DNA of 64,000 nucleotides from positions 19,183,730 to 19,247,729 of the forward strand of contig OZ025207.1 in NCBI GenBank assembly GCA_964019055.1, read 5' to 3'. The notes below the pieces were generated by a model. The model did no database searches. It was not told where the DNA came from and saw nothing but the letters and a program-made list of their open reading frames with translations. This document shows, in pieces, positions 35,958 to 46,690 of the stretch (position 1 is its first letter; each line of letters opens with the position of its first letter). A program made the translations under genes and the position numbers. The DNA is from Anthopleura xanthogrammica. Its lineage: Eukaryota > Cnidaria > Anthozoa > Actiniaria > Actiniidae.

Positions 35958-38900
35958 TCACTTCTGTTTATATCTTAGTTGCGACATAACCAAAGAACAT
36001 ATGCTTTCAATTTCTCGAATTTCGTTCGGTTTTAAACTCTTTTTCCACGAATTTAACATTCCCGGGCCCACATGCTCGTGCGTGGTGCTGAATTTAAACT
36101 GTCCAGTCCGTGTTATTTGCTGAAACCGGTTCTCCATGGAGGGTGACGGGGGGAGCGCAAGAAACTGAAACACTCTCTGGGTAGTTTTCTTGGGTCTGAG
36201 AATAAGGTCCTCAAGTCGAATAACCCGTATGTAGTTTTTTGGAACGCTTTTGGCCATGCGCAAGACAGCATTTGTATGAGCGGCCCAAAAATGAGCCAAT
36301 AACTTGCTTCCTAACACATCTCGTTGTCCTTCGGGTTCTGAGAAAAAAAGTTCTTGGATAGCTCCGAGTTCTGAGGCATAGCCATTGCCATCTTGATTCA
36401 CACACCGTGCCTTTGCTAGTTTCATTACAAAGTCTTTTGTATTCCTTAGTAAGATAGGATTGAGTCTCAGTTCGTTCAACCAAGTGCTAACCCAGCTCCT
36501 TGGATCACGAACCACGATTATAGCTTTCATCCGGGACCCTAAAATTCTGCGCAACCAATGAAAGCGCAGTCCCCATCCGGGATCTTTCAAATGTACAGCT
36601 GGAAGAGACGTCTGTGCTCTTTGAGGAAAACTGGGATTGAGGGACTTAGGATCTCTAAGGTAACGACGAAACCAATTAGAAATGTTTAAGGACTTCTGGT
36701 CTTGTTGTTGTATCTGGAACATGCTACAAGGATCTAATGGCTCGTTTGAAGAATCAACTCGCCGAGCTTTAGTCCCACTTTTTACTCCAAAAATTTTACC
36801 AAAATCTTGGTTTTTCATTTCAAGATGGAAAAAGTCGTCGCTGTTTTTGAAAAGTTCGCCCAAAATCTCCCCACCGGCCCATGGTAAGGAAGTATAGACA
36901 ACGAATGGAGGACTTTGCCTGTTAACTGCTCTAAGAAAAGCGTTTTGGTATCGGTTGTTCAACACAATCTTTGACGGACTAAGATTCCATAAGCAGCTAT
37001 CCAGACTAGTGCAACCATGTAAAAACTCTACTATTGCAACCAACACATACGCTATGAGGAGAAACACAATAACAATCTTGAAATAGAAACGAGATGTTAG
37101 TTTCCTGACAACTTTTAAGTAGCAAAAGAGAAGCGACAAAAAAGACAATGTAGGTACCAACAGAAGTAGTATAGAATGGCCGTGATCTGGGGCTTCATGT
37201 AGATGACGCTTGCGTCTCATGAACGCCTTTTTAGTTTCGTTAGCTGCACCAGCCACGAATCGGATGGTTTTTGCTTTAACTCCCGAACCACGTTGACCTG
37301 CTTTATCAATAGTAACTTTAGCAAAACCGCCGAAGCCTAACCAATCAAACCGGACAGTTGTAAGGGCGTGTTTGGTTACTAAGGCAACCGCATACCTTAC
37401 GCCGTTGATTACTGTTGAAACGTGCACGCCATGATCCTGCGCACTGGATATGCGCAGTGACTTTATGTCGTTCCCAGGCCCTGCGAATAGGTATGCCACG
37501 CGAGTGTATTTGTCATGAAGCGGTGTTGTGATGTTCACAAAGTTTGTTTTCCCGTTCTTGAACTGAGAGAAATCATATTTTCCAACCAATGCAGTGCTTT
37601 TAGTCCCGTGCGAGTTCACCCAAATTGTTCTGAAGGTTTTGTTCCCGATGTTCATTCCCGCGCATGCGTATTGATGGCTATCCCAGCATTCCTCGAGGTG
37701 AAACTCATTTTTCACATTATGAAAGAATGCGCTCATATAATTGGTTGTGCTTTCTTTCTTTCTTTCCGAGTGATCTACAACAAGTAGAACACCAGGTGAC
37801 AACAAGATCAGACATCGATACACGCTAGCTAGTCCCAGATCCCCTCGATACCACGACGCCATTTCCCCACACATTAAAACCAGTCCCTCCTCGCTTGAAG
37901 ACGTGACGATCTTTCCCCGCGCTCTCCAGGGTATAATGGATCTATAATCAAACCACTTCAAGCACTCCCCTATCTGTCCCTCCAGGGGCTTAGAGCAGGG
38001 TGATGCAAAGGAAGGACCAAATAGTATAGCATTGTTGAGCCATGTATATTTGGGTCCATAGTATGTCTCTGTTATAAAAGGTATTCCATATGGCGCGAAC
38101 ACGAAGGAACCCTGATCTAAATGCTCGTGCCCTGGATTAAAATTTCTCCAGCTTTTAATCCATGGTACTGGGGGCCTACCTGTTACCATTTGATTGACAG
38201 CCCCGCCATGCAAAACACCGCACTTGAATGACAAATACACAGCATCTTCATCAACACTGGACTCAACACCAAGTCGAGGGTAAGTAGACATCCCATTTCT
38301 GTAAACAGCCACACCCCAGTCATTAAAGATATGCATATGTTCCGTGGTGAAATATGGCGGTGGTTTTGGCGCAATTCTCGGGTCAAAGAAGATAAATTCA
38401 GTATGTACAGTGGACGTAAGACCTGACATTGAGTTCACGAATCCAGATTCGTGTATCTTCGACGCCAGCCAATTCGCGTAACCATTTTTTAATATATATT
38501 TATCAAGAAAAAAAAGCTGACTTTGAGGTCCGTAATACCAACCAACTCCAGAATCTCCAATCCCTATTGTCTCCCTAAAACCAGGAAGAATAGTGTAGTA
38601 CATAAACCAGAAATGTTCCTGTAGCCAAATGTGTTTACGGAACGTCATCTTTAAGTGTCTCAGAGCAAAGAAAAGGTATTGCGTGAGCGAACGAGTTGTG
38701 TACGAACCGTAGGAAACTCCCTCGTTCATTGAACCATCTACAACGTAATTCAAGATGTAAATATTCCTGGCTAGCATTTGGTGGGCCCTTAGCTTCCACT
38801 TGGTGGCGAGTTTGGAGTATCTCGCGTGTCTTGATGCTACGAGGGATCCAGTTAGTAAGGCCATGTAATTTGTAGCGACATGATTCTGGATGTAACACTT

Positions 38901-39464
38901 TCCCCACCACACGCTAAACGATTTCTCATACAACTCTTCAGTTACGTTGACAATTTTTTCCATATATTGGATTCTCCGTTCTTTAGTCATATATTGATAA
39001 AGAAAGTCGTAGGCAGTTGCAATTCCAGTGAGGGAATGTGCAACAGGGACATCGTCACGCAAGCTGGCCTTTACTCTCCAATTAGGCAGGGCGGACAAGA
39101 TATCCATTGATCGAAAAACCATATTCCTTGCTTCTTTGTCGTCCTCGTACAAAACACAATACATCGCCATAGCACAAAGATTGTTGCCGTAAATTTCGTT
39201 CCATTTGGAAGAAAATTCATTCCAGTCAGAAGGAGGAATATTCGCTTTAGGGAACTGCTTGATACGGTTAACTACCTTGACGATTCTCGCAGCTATTGTT
39301 CTGTGTGTGGTGTTAGCTTCACGTCTCATTCGTAGAATATCCCCTTCGTTGAAGTAAAGGAACGGATGGAGAGAACGCGAAGGCTTGGGCTTCTTTCTCA
39401 AGCTAGAAATAAGCGAACAGATCGACAGCAAGAGAACGCCATTGAGCATAACATCCAGCTTCAT
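35958..39464 (-). CDS. DSEL: Dermatan-sulfate epimerase-like protein with C-terminal sulfotransferase domain
   Basis: One uninterrupted ORF of 1168 residues (human DSEL about 1210, also intronless). DSE family enzymes epimerise D-glucuronate to L-iduronate in chondroitin/dermatan sulfate in the Golgi lumen. Residues 1-21 look like a signal peptide. The epimerase region (about 30-740) shows NHVATNYMALLTGS (His195), EGVSYGSYTTRS (Tyr252/255), and PGHEHLDQGSF with His446/448 followed by PYGIPFITETYYGPKYTW; these match the positions of the catalytic His, Tyr and His in DSE. Two membrane segments lie at about 764-784 and 793-813. The C-terminal part (about 850-1168) has the sulfotransferase nucleotide-binding signatures TSLPWAGGEILGELF and IIVVRDPRSWVSTW. 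Sulfotransferase activity is inferred from family features only. Confidence 0.93.
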   Translation of the reverse strand: MKLDVMLNGVLLLSICSLISSLRKKPKPSRSLHPFLYFNEGDILRMRREANTTHRTIAARIVKVVNRIKQFPKANIPPSDWNEFSSKWNEIYGNNLCAMAMYCVLYEDDKEARNMVFRSMDILSALPNWRVKASLRDDVPVAHSLTGIATAYDFLYQYMTKERRIQYMEKIVNVTEELYEKSFSVWWGKCYIQNHVATNYMALLTGSLVASRHARYSKLATKWKLRAHQMLARNIYILNYVVDGSMNEGVSYGSYTTRSLTQYLFFALRHLKMTFRKHIWLQEHFWFMYYTILPGFRETIGIGDSGVGWYYGPQSQLFFLDKYILKNGYANWLASKIHESGFVNSMSGLTSTVHTEFIFFDPRIAPKPPPYFTTEHMHIFNDWGVAVYRNGMSTYPRLGVESSVDEDAVYLSFKCGVLHGGAVNQMVTGRPPVPWIKSWRNFNPGHEHLDQGSFVFAPYGIPFITETYYGPKYTWLNNAILFGPSFASPCSKPLEGQIGECLKWFDYRSIIPWRARGKIVTSSSEEGLVLMCGEMASWYRGDLGLASVYRCLILLSPGVLLVVDHSERKKESTTNYMSAFFHNVKNEFHLEECWDSHQYACAGMNIGNKTFRTIWVNSHGTKSTALVGKYDFSQFKNGKTNFVNITTPLHDKYTRVAYLFAGPGNDIKSLRISSAQDHGVHVSTVINGVRYAVALVTKHALTTVRFDWLGFGGFAKVTIDKAGQRGSGVKAKTIRFVAGAANETKKAFMRRKRHLHEAPDHGHSILLLLVPTLSFLSLLFCYLKVVRKLTSRFYFKIVIVFLLIAYVLVAIVEFLHGCTSLDSCLWNLSPSKIVLNNRYQNAFLRAVNRQSPPFVVYTSLPWAGGEILGELFKNSDDFFHLEMKNQDFGKIFGVKSGTKARRVDSSNEPLDPCSMFQIQQQDQKSLNISNWFRRYLRDPKSLNPSFPQRAQTSLPAVHLKDPGWGLRFHWLRRILGSRMKAIIVVRDPRSWVSTWLNELRLNPILLRNTKDFVMKLAKARCVNQDGNGYASELGAIQELFFSEPEGQRDVLGSKLLAHFWAAHTNAVLRMAKSVPKNYIRVIRLEDLILRPKKTTQRVFQFLALPPSPSMENRFQQITRTGQFKFSTTHEHVGPGMLNSWKKSLKPNEIREIESICSLVMSQLRYKQK

Positions 39465-39852
39465 GTTCGGTCTTTAACTTTGTTATTACTATACGAAGCT
39501 TGATTGAGGTCACTTCAGTCCACTGATGTGTGATCTTTGACAAATCCTTATTAAAATCTATGCTTGCACCTCGAGGGGAATTCCTTCTGACTCGGCCAAA
39601 TTCATGTATCTGTTCTGGTGTTTATCTGGTACAAGTGACGCGTTGTATTTTATATCAGTCTGGGATTGCCGTGTATCTGGCTAACCTTGTTTATCAAATG
39701 CGATTCGCTGGCTAGCCAGACAATATTTGAAATCTGAGAAGCCGCAATTAAAATTTAAGCCACAAATCTGATATCACTTCCTTGGACGACCGCAGAAAGA
39801 ATGCAGAAATAATGATATAGTGGAAACTGAAACAAGAATTTCTATGTATCTA
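39465..39852. promoter_or_regulatory. Upstream region of the epimerase-like gene
   Basis: Directly upstream of the ATG at 39464. No TATA box, repeat or other gene was recognised. Assigned by position only. Confidence 0.3.
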
Positions 39853-40271
39853 GTTAAGGACAGGTCATTATTTATGTGGGGAGGGGGGGGGGGGGGTGAG
39901 GGAGAAATCAAGTCGGGGTCAGGCTTATATTTTTCAAATAAAAGGGGTGGGTCAAAATAAAATTTCAGTTGTAAAAATGCAAGAATATATTCAAGCAAAT
40001 GTAAATGTACAAGAATATATTCAAGCAAAAACAGGTATTCGGACCCAAGCTATGGAATGAGGGAGGTTGTTTAAGAGATGTGTAATTTTTTAACGACTGT
40101 ATAATGAATGGTATAATATATACAGAATCGAGAAAAGATACCTCTGAAATGAATTCCATATGGGGTGGGTCAAAAATTTAATATAATACTTCAAGGGGTG
40201 GGTCAGGGGAAAATGTTTAAATGCAGACAAAAATCATCCCCCCCACATAAATAATGCCGACCGGTCCCTTA
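39853..40271. mobile_element. MITE with TTAAGGACAGGTCATTATTTATGTGGG ends, shortened here
   Basis: Left end ttaaggacaggtcattattt then atgtggggaggggg; right end ccccccacataaataatg then ccggtccctta. The interior holds direct repeats (aagaatatattcaagcaaa twice, ggggtgggtca several times). The G-run on the left pairs with the C-run on the right. Confidence 0.7.
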
Positions 40272-40974
40272 GGGTGACGAGAACTGGCTGCAGTAACGTC
40301 CATTTATGGTTTCCTCCACTCCCTGATATGCAATAACCGCGGGATTTTGTATTTAAACAACAGAATCGGCACGAATTTTCACATTTTCCCCTTTAAAAGC
40401 AAATATTTTACTTTATACTTGTGTATTTATGATCAGAAGAAACAGTTTAAACTCCAGAAGTCGTCACCATCCTGTTATTCAGCGTCAAAAACGTGATTTA
40501 TGAATTTGATTTAAAATTTGTTTGGGTGGCTTTGGTTCGAGTAGTCGCACTGTAATAGATGGCATAGAATTAAGGGGACTTTGTCTTAACAAATGAGTTC
40601 TGTCTAAAGTTACAAAAAGGACAGGAAGCCCAAGTCATAAACCGAAGCAAGATCTGAGCCAGGAGGTCAATCAATTTTCTTTTCTCCTTGATAATTAATG
40701 TTCACGCACAGACAGTAAATTAGTTCTTGATAACAAGCCACACTATGTGATAACGTATCAAGTAAAGAATGATTTGAGTTGAAGTGCGCAAAATTATGCA
40801 TGATCAGTTAAGCTAGAATGATCTTGACACAGCTGATAGTCATCCATTGGACAAAACTACACTACAAGGGACAGCTGTAAAACCGTTAATGTGGGATGAT
40901 TGTGATGCTAACGAGCCGCCGTCAAACAGGAATTTATAAAAAATTTCGAATTTCCAAAGTAAAAAATAAGCTTA
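40272..40974. other. Spacer, nothing recognised
   Basis: AT-rich unique sequence. The only notable word is acaggaagcccaagtc at 40622, which is shared with the inverted arms of the element at the right edge. Confidence 0.4.
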
Positions 40975-41309
40975 GGGAGCATTCATTTTTTAGGGGGGAG
41001 GGGGGCCGGAGGAATTAGAGGAATCAAACAGAAAAAAAATGCTAGCCCCCATGGTAAGGAATTGAATATTTTGATAACCCCCCCCCCCCACTTCCAAATG
41101 TAAAAATTTTCTAGCCCCCCCCCCCCCCCCCCTCCAGAAAAAGACTCAAAAAAAAAAAAAAAAGACTGTATTCTTATTCATGACCCCCCTGGTTCAACGT
41201 TAAAAACAAGTTGACCCCCCCTTTTTATCTAGTAATTTTTTGATGACCCCCCCCCCCTAATTCCTCCGCCCCCCCCCCCCCCCCCCTCCTAAAAAATGAA
41301 TGCTCCCTT
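40975..41309. mobile_element. MITE with AGGGAGCATTCATTTTTTAGG ends and C/G homopolymer runs
   Basis: Left end agggagcattcattttttag followed by gggggaggggggccggagga; right end ctcctaaaaaatgaatgctc preceded by long C runs and aattcctccgcc. Several C tracts of 9-20 bases occur inside. Confidence 0.75.
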
Positions 41310-41599
41310 AGTGGTGTAGAGAGAGTTTCACTGACATCGAATTAATGGACTGTTTTACTTTGGTCGTAATGTTTTCTCATTTCAGGACCTCTGTCCTTCC
41401 AATGAGTATTCAGGTTATTTATGTTTTCCTTTCAGTTTAGCCTGAGATACAATTCTAGGATAGATGCTTTTTTCCAATGGGTTAGTTGAGATGGGAAAAC
41501 ATTTCATCTCCTCTTCCCTCTCCTCCCCCAACACAAAGAGGAAATGAGATTAGGATGGGATGAAACTCAAAAAAGAGCAAATTTATATTTCATGTGGTG

Positions 41600-41884
41600 T
41601 GCAATGCTCGCGGTTATTGCCCGCACTCGAATGCGATTCTCGATATCTCTTGATTGACAGGAGCACAATAGACGATTGACGTCATATCTTCCCAGGTGCC
41701 CTCGCGAACGTGTGCCGTCTGGTAGATACAAAACAAAAACAGAAAGTAGAAAATGGCGACCAGACGTCGAACTTCTCCTCTTTTAACCCTTATTTTCGCT
41801 CCAAATTAGCCTTCAAATTTACTCTTCGAATGTCCCTGAAGTAGTCTAGTTATTAGATAACAGAACTGTCAAATTTGGCCAGGA
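41600..41884 (+). promoter_or_regulatory. Promoter region of the ZNRF gene with a consensus CRE
   Basis: A palindromic cAMP-response element TGACGTCA is at 41677-41684, about 200 bases before the ATG, in a CpG-bearing stretch (gcgattctcgat, cctcgcgaacgtg). CREB/ATF control is plausible but inferred from the site alone. Confidence 0.45.
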
Positions 41885-44800
41885 ATGGGAGCCAAACAGT
41901 CGTCTGCGAGTGCAGTGAATGGTCGGAGTAATAATCGTCATTCTGGGCCAGTTGCTAATGGTGAACACAGTAGAGTCGTTTCTTTAGATCCTAGGACTCG
42001 AACACGTTCTTTGAACAGCGTAGAACATTCTTTGTCAATACCTTCGCACCAAGACTCGTTTCAAGAGTCGGATTTGTCTTCGTCGAACGATGATAATTCT
42101 TCTCAACTTCGTAATCTTGGTTATTCAATGCAAGGAGCTCATTCCCTCCCGGCGCAGCTCTTTGCTACATCTTTTTTCACGGGTAAGACGAACTATATAC
42201 AAACCGAGTTATACTTTTTTTCTAGCGTACATCCATCCTTGAATCTCTATACAAAGCGGTTCTCTTGTAGCGAAGAGATTTAGTAGTGTTTTTCTGTTGT
42301 TTGAGGGCTGCATGTTGAGAAAGCATGATGACCTTATTTTGTCTTTTTTTCATACAGGAGTGAAATGCCCTGTGTGTTCAAAAGTCGTCATATCGGAGGA
42401 TATAGAATTACATCTAGTTCTTTGCCTTACCAAACCAAGACTGTCTTATAACGGTAAGATTAATATTCCATTTTTAGGGGTATATTTACTCAGTGATCCA
42501 GCCAAGTATAGATAGAATCCCCGGTTATAATCCCCACAAAAGAAACCGAAAGACGAGATATTTTGTTCTCGTATGCTAAAAAACAACCTCTCCAACACTC
42601 GATGTAACTAGAACACATCTGAACACGTCAAATCTATTCAACTTTCCTTCACAATGGAATCCTATTATCTGCGTTGTCTTCAAATTACGTCCAATTTGCA
42701 CACATGGCGTTCTGTGGTGAACTCTTCTCGCATACAAAATGAAAACAAAATAAGCTTAAGCTTACTTCCAAATTAAACATCCGCGAAAATTCATATTTTT
42801 ATACAAAAATTTAAAAGCTAGCTCACTATTATTTTAATACTCTGCTAAGAATTATTGCAACTACTTTTATTAAGGCAGTCGACAGCTTTGCAGTGCTTTA
42901 ATTTGTCATCTTAGCACGGTGTAGAAAGATTAGTGTTTAATCCTTGCAGAAAAGTATTCCTATCAATATTTAATAAGTTTTGCTAAGTGGCGGTAAAATT
43001 ATCTTCAGTTTTTCTTATCCTCCGAACAGTTTTTCAAGTCAACTATATTTTATACTTTTCTTATCGAAATTGAAATCTCCAGGGGCTAAACGCGGTTTCA
43101 GAACATGCATTCTGGACTTCTATCATTTGACTTTGCGATCAAATTTGTTCATGCGTTTGTTCTGACCTTTCAAGCATGGAAAATTAGTTGTCAGGTATTT
43201 GTTATTTACAAAATAATCTAATTTTGAAATCTAGATTTACAAAAGACTTGTTTTTTATCAGTTCTTTAGGAAATAGCTGTCAAAATTTACTCTAGTGACA
43301 AGTTGTCATAGATACTAGGATGGTTTTAGTCTTGTCTTAAACTGGAATTTGTATTGAAGATTATCATCAATTTGAAGCTTCGTACTTGAAAGATTATGGT
43401 ATTTAAGAGAGTTACATCACTTTGGTGAGATGTTTCAACTGGTCCATTTAAAGGTGTATTTACACACTCTATTGTCATGGTGACCCTAGGACAGATCCAG
43501 GGGTAGATTGGGTGGCTAGTCACCCACCTTTGGAGATGAAAAAGAATGAGAATAAAGGACCAGTGCCTTCATGGATTATTTAAGGGTTTGATAAAATTGG
43601 TCACGATCATGTCAGATGATGACATGGCATTTTTAATCTTGTGAGTTTTTCACAGCCTTTAAAAGCTTGCTCTAAATATCATTAACTTTTGCATTTCTTT
43701 TTCAGAGGATATTTTACAGTTAAATACTGGAGAGTGTGCAATATGTTTGGATGAGCTGAAAAAAGGTAGGTCATGAATTCTTGCAAGCATAATAAAGTCA
43801 AAAGGGCACTTGGATGAAAATCAATGAACATTGGAAATGACTTGAAACTTGGTTAAACTTATCTATTATATGGCCCCAATATTAGCCAAGTAACTTATTT
43901 TGTTCACAGTCAAAAGTAGCGGATAAAAATGATCAATTATTTTAGCATTTGTGAGTAAAATTTTTGACGTCATATATTCAACCCTATTGTTCTTTTAGCT
44001 TTTAAACCAAAATTTCTCAACTGCAAGAGGCTCTCAAGCTAAAACGTTTGCCAATCTGGTTTTCATAATAATAATTAAGTCATATACTTAAATTATTCGG
44101 ACTTTAAAAAATTTGGGTGTTTTCATCCAAGTGCTCCTTTAAGGGATGGTCAGTGCTTGGCATGAGTATATATACACTTATTTCAAAAAATGTTGTTGGA
44201 TGGAACGACTAAAGGCAAAAGGAACTATGATTGCGCTCATCATGCATGCAAAAAGTTTGATTGAAAACATGGGTACATCAAGTATGAAACATTAATTTTG
44301 TTTGTGACACCTACTTGAGAGGTATTTATAAGGAATATTCCAGCTCCTTTTAGTCATGCAATCCACATTCAACTTTCTCTCTGACAACCTTTTTTAAGGT
44401 GACTTACTACTTTAGCAAGGAATAATTACAAAATGTTCTTAGAAAGATATTTTACGAAGAATTTAACGCTGATTCCATGCAAACATGAAAAGTAAAATGG
44501 GGTGTCCCGAGCTCGTTTTCGAGATAATGAATTTTGAATATGACCATCTTGACAAGTTTTCGAAAGAAATATGGTGGAAATCAAGCTTTGCACACAAAAA
44601 ATCAGAACTCAAAAATTAAAAAAGCTCTGGACACAATTTTCTCAGGAAATATACTTTAAACATTATTTTCGAAGACTGACTAAAAATATTTGAAGAAAGT
44701 TTTAAAAATAAGCTAAATATTCAGCATCTCATTAACTTATAAACCGAAAATTGTACTCAAACAACAACAAAAACACATAAAACGCTTTTTTCATAAGTTC

Positions 44801-45956
44801 TAATAATTACGTTATTTTCAAACTTTCTCAAAAGATTGATTTTTACCTATTGTTTTAGGAATTTCAAAGAAAAATATTGAGTCCCGTGCAAAATTCAAGG
44901 TTTTTTCCCTGTTGAAGTTCAAAACGTGTATGGTTCCTCAATAAAATCTTAAAGGTTGTTATGCAGTTTTAAGCAGATTTTGTGCTTTTGTTCAAAAGTA
45001 GTCAGTCACCTTAAGCCTTAAGTAAATGTATATATGTGGATGGACCTTGTACATGGTTAATAAGAGATATCTATTGATCTGTGTTTCATTCCTTTTTTCT
45101 TTCCTTCAGGGGAAACAATTGCCAGGCTTCCTTGCCTTTGTATATACCATAAAAAGTAAGTTGAATACATATTTTTACCATAATTGTGAAATCTCTCACA
45201 CGCTGATTAGTAGAGAGCTGTGGTAAATAAAAGGACTTACACTCAGATAGAATGACAAATCGCTCATGCATGGAGCCAGGGCGTGCTTGAAATGTTTTTT
45301 TTTCCAAGATTTCAAACTTTTTCTTCATTTTTGGATATTTTATTTGACAGAAAAAATTATGTGCCACACAGCGCAAGTTAGCAAAACTTGAGCTCGGCAG
45401 ACCTTAACCTTTACCAGCTCACCAAGCTTGCCTTCACCCTCCACAATAGTCTCCTTCAAAGTTCCCTGCGCCATCTTGAAAGTTAGCCGGGCCTTTGCAT
45501 CGAAGCGAGGCGAACAATGAGCTTGCAATGATAGAGACATGCAAATAGTTGTCTAAGGTGTTAAAAAAGGTCTCTATCATTGCAAGCTCACTGTTCATCT
45601 CGCTTCGATGCAAAGGCCTGGCTACCTTTCAAGATGGCACAGGGAACTGTGAAGAGGACTATTGCTAATGAGGTAACTCAGATCATTTCATCATAGCTGC
45701 AGAGCTGGGTGTCACTAGTTTATGAGTCTTGGGCTGTAAATTCTCATATCTTTGGATATTTGGGATTCAAGTCCTGCCAAGGGCATATGGTATTTTTTCT
45801 CTTAGGATGATCGAGATGATCCCACTTATCTTGCTAAATTGTGGCAAAAGCCATCAAATCCTTTAGTAAAGAATTAATCAAACATGACCTTTTGTTTAAA
45901 GGTGCATAGATAAATGGTTCCAGAAGAGTAGGACATGTCCAGAGCACCCATCCTAG
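41885..45956 (+). CDS. ZNRF2: ZNRF1/2-type membrane-associated RING E3 ubiquitin ligase
   Basis: Five exons join in frame to 184 residues: 41885-42182, 42358-42453, 43706-43765, 45110-45155, 45902-45956. It begins MGAKQSSASAVNGR, the N-myristoylation signal shared by ZNRF proteins, which places it on endosomal/lysosomal and other membranes. A Ser-rich disordered region follows, then the zinc finger CPVCSKVVISEDIELHLVLC (103-122), the linker LTKPRLSYNEDIL and the RING domain CAICLDELKKGETIARLPCL plus CIYHKKCIDKWF (Cys142, 145, 160, 162, His165, Cys168, Cys179, His182). It ends CPEHPS, as in vertebrate ZNRF1/2. Vertebrate proteins are slightly longer in the disordered part. ZNRF1 and ZNRF2 cannot be separated, so the symbol is approximate. 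A poly(A) signal AATAAA is at 46042-46047. Confidence 0.94.
43801..44142. mobile_element. MITE with AAAGGGCACTTGGATGAAAA ends
   Basis: Left end aaagggcacttggatgaaaa; right end ttttcatccaagtgctcctt. The first 80 bases (ggaaatgacttgaaacttgg, ttaaacttatctat, atggccccaatatta) are closely matched at 59902-59985, the outer border of the nuclease element. It lies in a ZNRF intron. Confidence 0.75.
44394..45014. mobile_element. MITE with TTAAGGTGACT(T/G)ACTACTTT ends (copy 1, complete)
   Basis: About 620 bases with terminal inverted repeats ttaaggtgacttactacttt and aaagtagtcagtcaccttaa. The interior is AT-rich and has no ORF. A partial copy lies at 50927-51125 (gaggaaccatacatgttttg is shared). It sits in a ZNRF intron. 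Confidence 0.75.
45431..45666. mobile_element. Palindromic MITE, tctatcattgcaagctca family
   Basis: Arms of about 95 bases: cctttgcatcgaagcgaggc and gagcttgcaatgatagag on the left, ctctatcattgcaagctca and cgcttcgatgcaaaggcctg on the right. A single arm of the same family is at 4545-4640. Confidence 0.75.
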
Positions 45957-46496
45957 TAACTAACTAACAGGTATACAAGTATATCATGTATTTATTCACT
46001 TTTGTCTCTTGTACTCTCTCATTTTCTGATGATGTTCCTGTAATAAAGATAGAAATATCAAACGTCTAAGGATAAATTTCCTTGCATTTTGTTTAACTGA
46101 ATTTCAGTTAAAATGCAATTCTTCAGATTAGCTTTTATTCTATTTTTTCTCAAATTACCAAATGGTCATTGTTGATAAAGACAAATTTATAAAAATAATA
46201 ATTTTCGTTTCTTTTATTTCCCCTTGATCTCAGGAATTCTCCTTACTTGTGAATAGTTACATCTTGTTATAGTCACTACACTAACAGTGGTAAATGGCTC
46301 ATAGACTATGAACACACGACAAAGGTCTGAGGCCACTCTAGTAATGCACATTTAGAAATTACAGATATCTGCAAGGACAGTCCAAGAACACTTGCAAACC
46401 ATTGCATGGATGGTAACAATATTAAAACTGTTTATTTACAAACCAAAACAATTGCTTTTTATTCTCTTATAAATGTTCCAGAAAATATTCATGTCT

Positions 46497-46690
46497 CCAC
46501 TACAATAGGCCTCTCCTGATCTATTCAAAAACAGGATGCATTGTGGTCTAGTTTCATTACAAACAACACCATATAAGACATGGTGAACAAAGATGTTTGT
46601 ACCCAAGCTAGACCATAATGCACCATGTTCACTATATCGCAAAAAGGTATATGGTAGAGGTTAGGGAGAGTCTGAAGAAGGAATATCATA
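46497..46690. mobile_element. MITE, ggtgcattgtggtctag family (copy 2)
   Basis: aataggcctctcctgatcta, gatgcattgtggtctag, catggtgaacaaagatgttt, gctagaccataatgcacca and gtagaggttagggagagtct match the copy at 35605-35880 in inverted order. Confidence 0.65.

Noticed and set aside
37515..39110. Plus-strand and shifted minus-strand ORFs within 35958-39464
   Set aside because: Shadows of the large epimerase-like ORF in other frames.
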